From: Hirschia baltica ATCC 49814
GTDB taxonomy: Bacteria; Pseudomonadota; Alphaproteobacteria; Caulobacterales; Hyphomonadaceae
Reading direction: 5' to 3'
NCBI RefSeq assembly: GCF_000023785.1
Contig: NC_012982.1
Span: 372,001 to 436,000, forward strand
Length of the DNA: 64,000 bases
Shown: positions 63,368 through 64,000 of the stretch, one piece after another
Position numbering within the stretch: the first letter of the stretch is position 1
Layout of the letters: every line of letters starts with the position of its first letter
Program-made: the position numbers and the translations under genes
Notes under the pieces: generated by a model
The model's input: the letters and a program-made list of their open reading frames with translations, nothing else
The model's database searches: none
Told to the model about the DNA's origin: nothing

Positions 63368-64000
63368 ATGCCGGTAGAGTTGAAACCACGTATAATCGTT
63401 TTTGGAGTCGGTGGTGCCGGAGGCAATGCCGTAAACAACATGATCGAATCCAAGCTTCAGGGCGTGGAATTCATCGTAGCAAATACCGATAGTCAGGCGT
63501 TGCTTCAATCTCAGGCGGACCACAAAGTTCAGCTGGGAATGAAAACGACTGAAGGTCTGGGTGCGGGTGCCAAGCCATCAGTTGGCGCGGACTCTGCCGA
63601 AGAATCAATCGAAGAAATCAAAGCTCAGCTTGAAGGCGCACACATGGCGTTTATCGCAGCAGGCATGGGAGGTGGCACCGGAACGGGTGCAGCTCCGGTC
63701 ATTGCGCGTGTTGCCAAGGAAATGGGCGTGCTCACAGTTGGTGTTGTCACCAAGCCTTTTGATTTTGAAGGTAAGCGCCGCATGATGATTGCGGATCAGG
63801 GTGTTGAAGAACTTCGTAATTTTGTCGACACACTAATCATTATTCCAAACCAAAATCTTTTCCGCATCGCCAATGCAAACACAACATTTGCTGATGCCTT
63901 CACCATGGCTGATGAAGTCTTGTATGAAGGTGTGCGCGGTGTGACAGACCTTATGGTTATGCCGGGTCTGATCAATCTGGATTTCGCGGATGTGCGTACG
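63368..64000 (+). CDS. ftsZ: Cell division GTPase FtsZ (5' part, runs off the window)
   Basis: Tubulin-like GTPase that forms the division ring. The window holds 211 codons, open to the last base. It begins [25 protein letters not shown]. The tubulin signature [13 protein letters not shown] lies near residues 100-112, and later [33 protein letters not shown] and [12 protein letters not shown] are standard. GAGGTG lies 8 bases before the ATG. The C-terminal part and the FtsA/ZipA-binding tail lie outside. Confidence 0.95.
   Translation, partial: MPVELKPRIIVFGVGGAGGNAVNNMIESKLQGVEFIVANTDSQALLQSQADHKVQLGMKTTEGLGAGAKPSVGADSAEESIEEIKAQLEGAHMAFIAAGMGGGTGTGAAPVIARVAKEMGVLTVGVVTKPFDFEGKRRMMIADQGVEELRNFVDTLIIIPNQNLFRIANANTTFADAFTMADEVLYEGVRGVTDLMVMPGLINLDFADVRT

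Noticed and set aside
63304-63492. 62-codon ORF over the ftsZ start
   Set aside because: It is out of frame with ftsZ and overlaps its strongly conserved first codons.

Overview
The window is a chromosomal segment of an alphaproteobacterium with moderate GC and small intergenic gaps. Three things point to this. Arginine, Hsp33, ApaG, MetZ and a double-length Dcd sit together; there is a divided cobalamin methionine synthase; and a complete division and cell wall (dcw) cluster runs mraZ-rsmH-ftsL-ftsI-murE-murF-mraY-murD-ftsW-murG-murC, then murB-ddl-ftsQ-ftsA-ftsZ. Many S9 peptidase, TonB-receptor and GANTC/CtrA-type features suggest a stalked or budding marine lineage (Hyphomonadaceae/Maricaulales, for example Hirschia-like). 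That placement is inference; no search was run. No insertion sequence, prophage, CRISPR array, tRNA or rRNA was seen.

Region 1 (1-8.6 kb) is central metabolism: argD-argF (arginine), cysK (cysteine), hslO (redox chaperone), then on the minus strand apaG-trkH and metZ, with dcd divergent from metZ. Region 2 (8.6-26.3 kb) is mixed. It holds a small module of two related four-helix membrane proteins with an XRE repressor and a matching operator pair; a radical SAM enzyme divergent from a MarR regulator; a SPOR protein, free-methionine sulfoxide reductase and an orphan alpha/beta-hydrolase-like protein; a 22-codon ORF with a near-perfect ribosome binding site; a DPP-IV-like peptidase and membrane thioredoxin; EttA; a sugar epimerase; a Kef-type antiporter; a glutathione transferase; a double-receiver protein; and mlaA-mlaC.

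Region 3 (26.5-32.4 kb) is a methionine-cycle operon: an ArsR-methyltransferase fusion regulator, metF, the methyltransferase half of metH, a small membrane protein, and the pterin/B12/activation half of metH. A perfect 13-bp inverted repeat abuts the regulator's start codon. Region 4 (32.5-37.9 kb) holds two secreted proteins with TonB-C-like ends, a lipoprotein, an ABM monooxygenase, a voltage-gated cation channel with an unusual filter, a TerB/J-domain protein and a peptidoglycan amidase. RNase P RNA (about 37.94-38.35 kb) follows.

Region 5 (38.9-64 kb) is the dcw cluster, preceded by about 600 bp of non-coding DNA with two arrays of TGGG-type MraZ boxes. Genes from mraZ to murG mostly overlap by 1-4 bp (murD and ftsW follow short gaps) and are probably one long transcription unit. 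Between murC and murB about 4.3 kb of unrelated genes intervene (GNAT, an unknown charged protein, a cystatin-like lipoprotein, an AhpD-like protein, rsgA). Between murB and ddl lie a glyoxalase-like protein and a TonB-dependent receptor. ftsZ runs off the right edge.

The best candidates for something little described are the bacterial cystatin-like lipoprotein, the cation channel with a T-x-D-x-W filter, the operator-controlled membrane-pair/XRE module, the 22-codon ORF, and the regulatory sites of the methionine operon and of mraZ.
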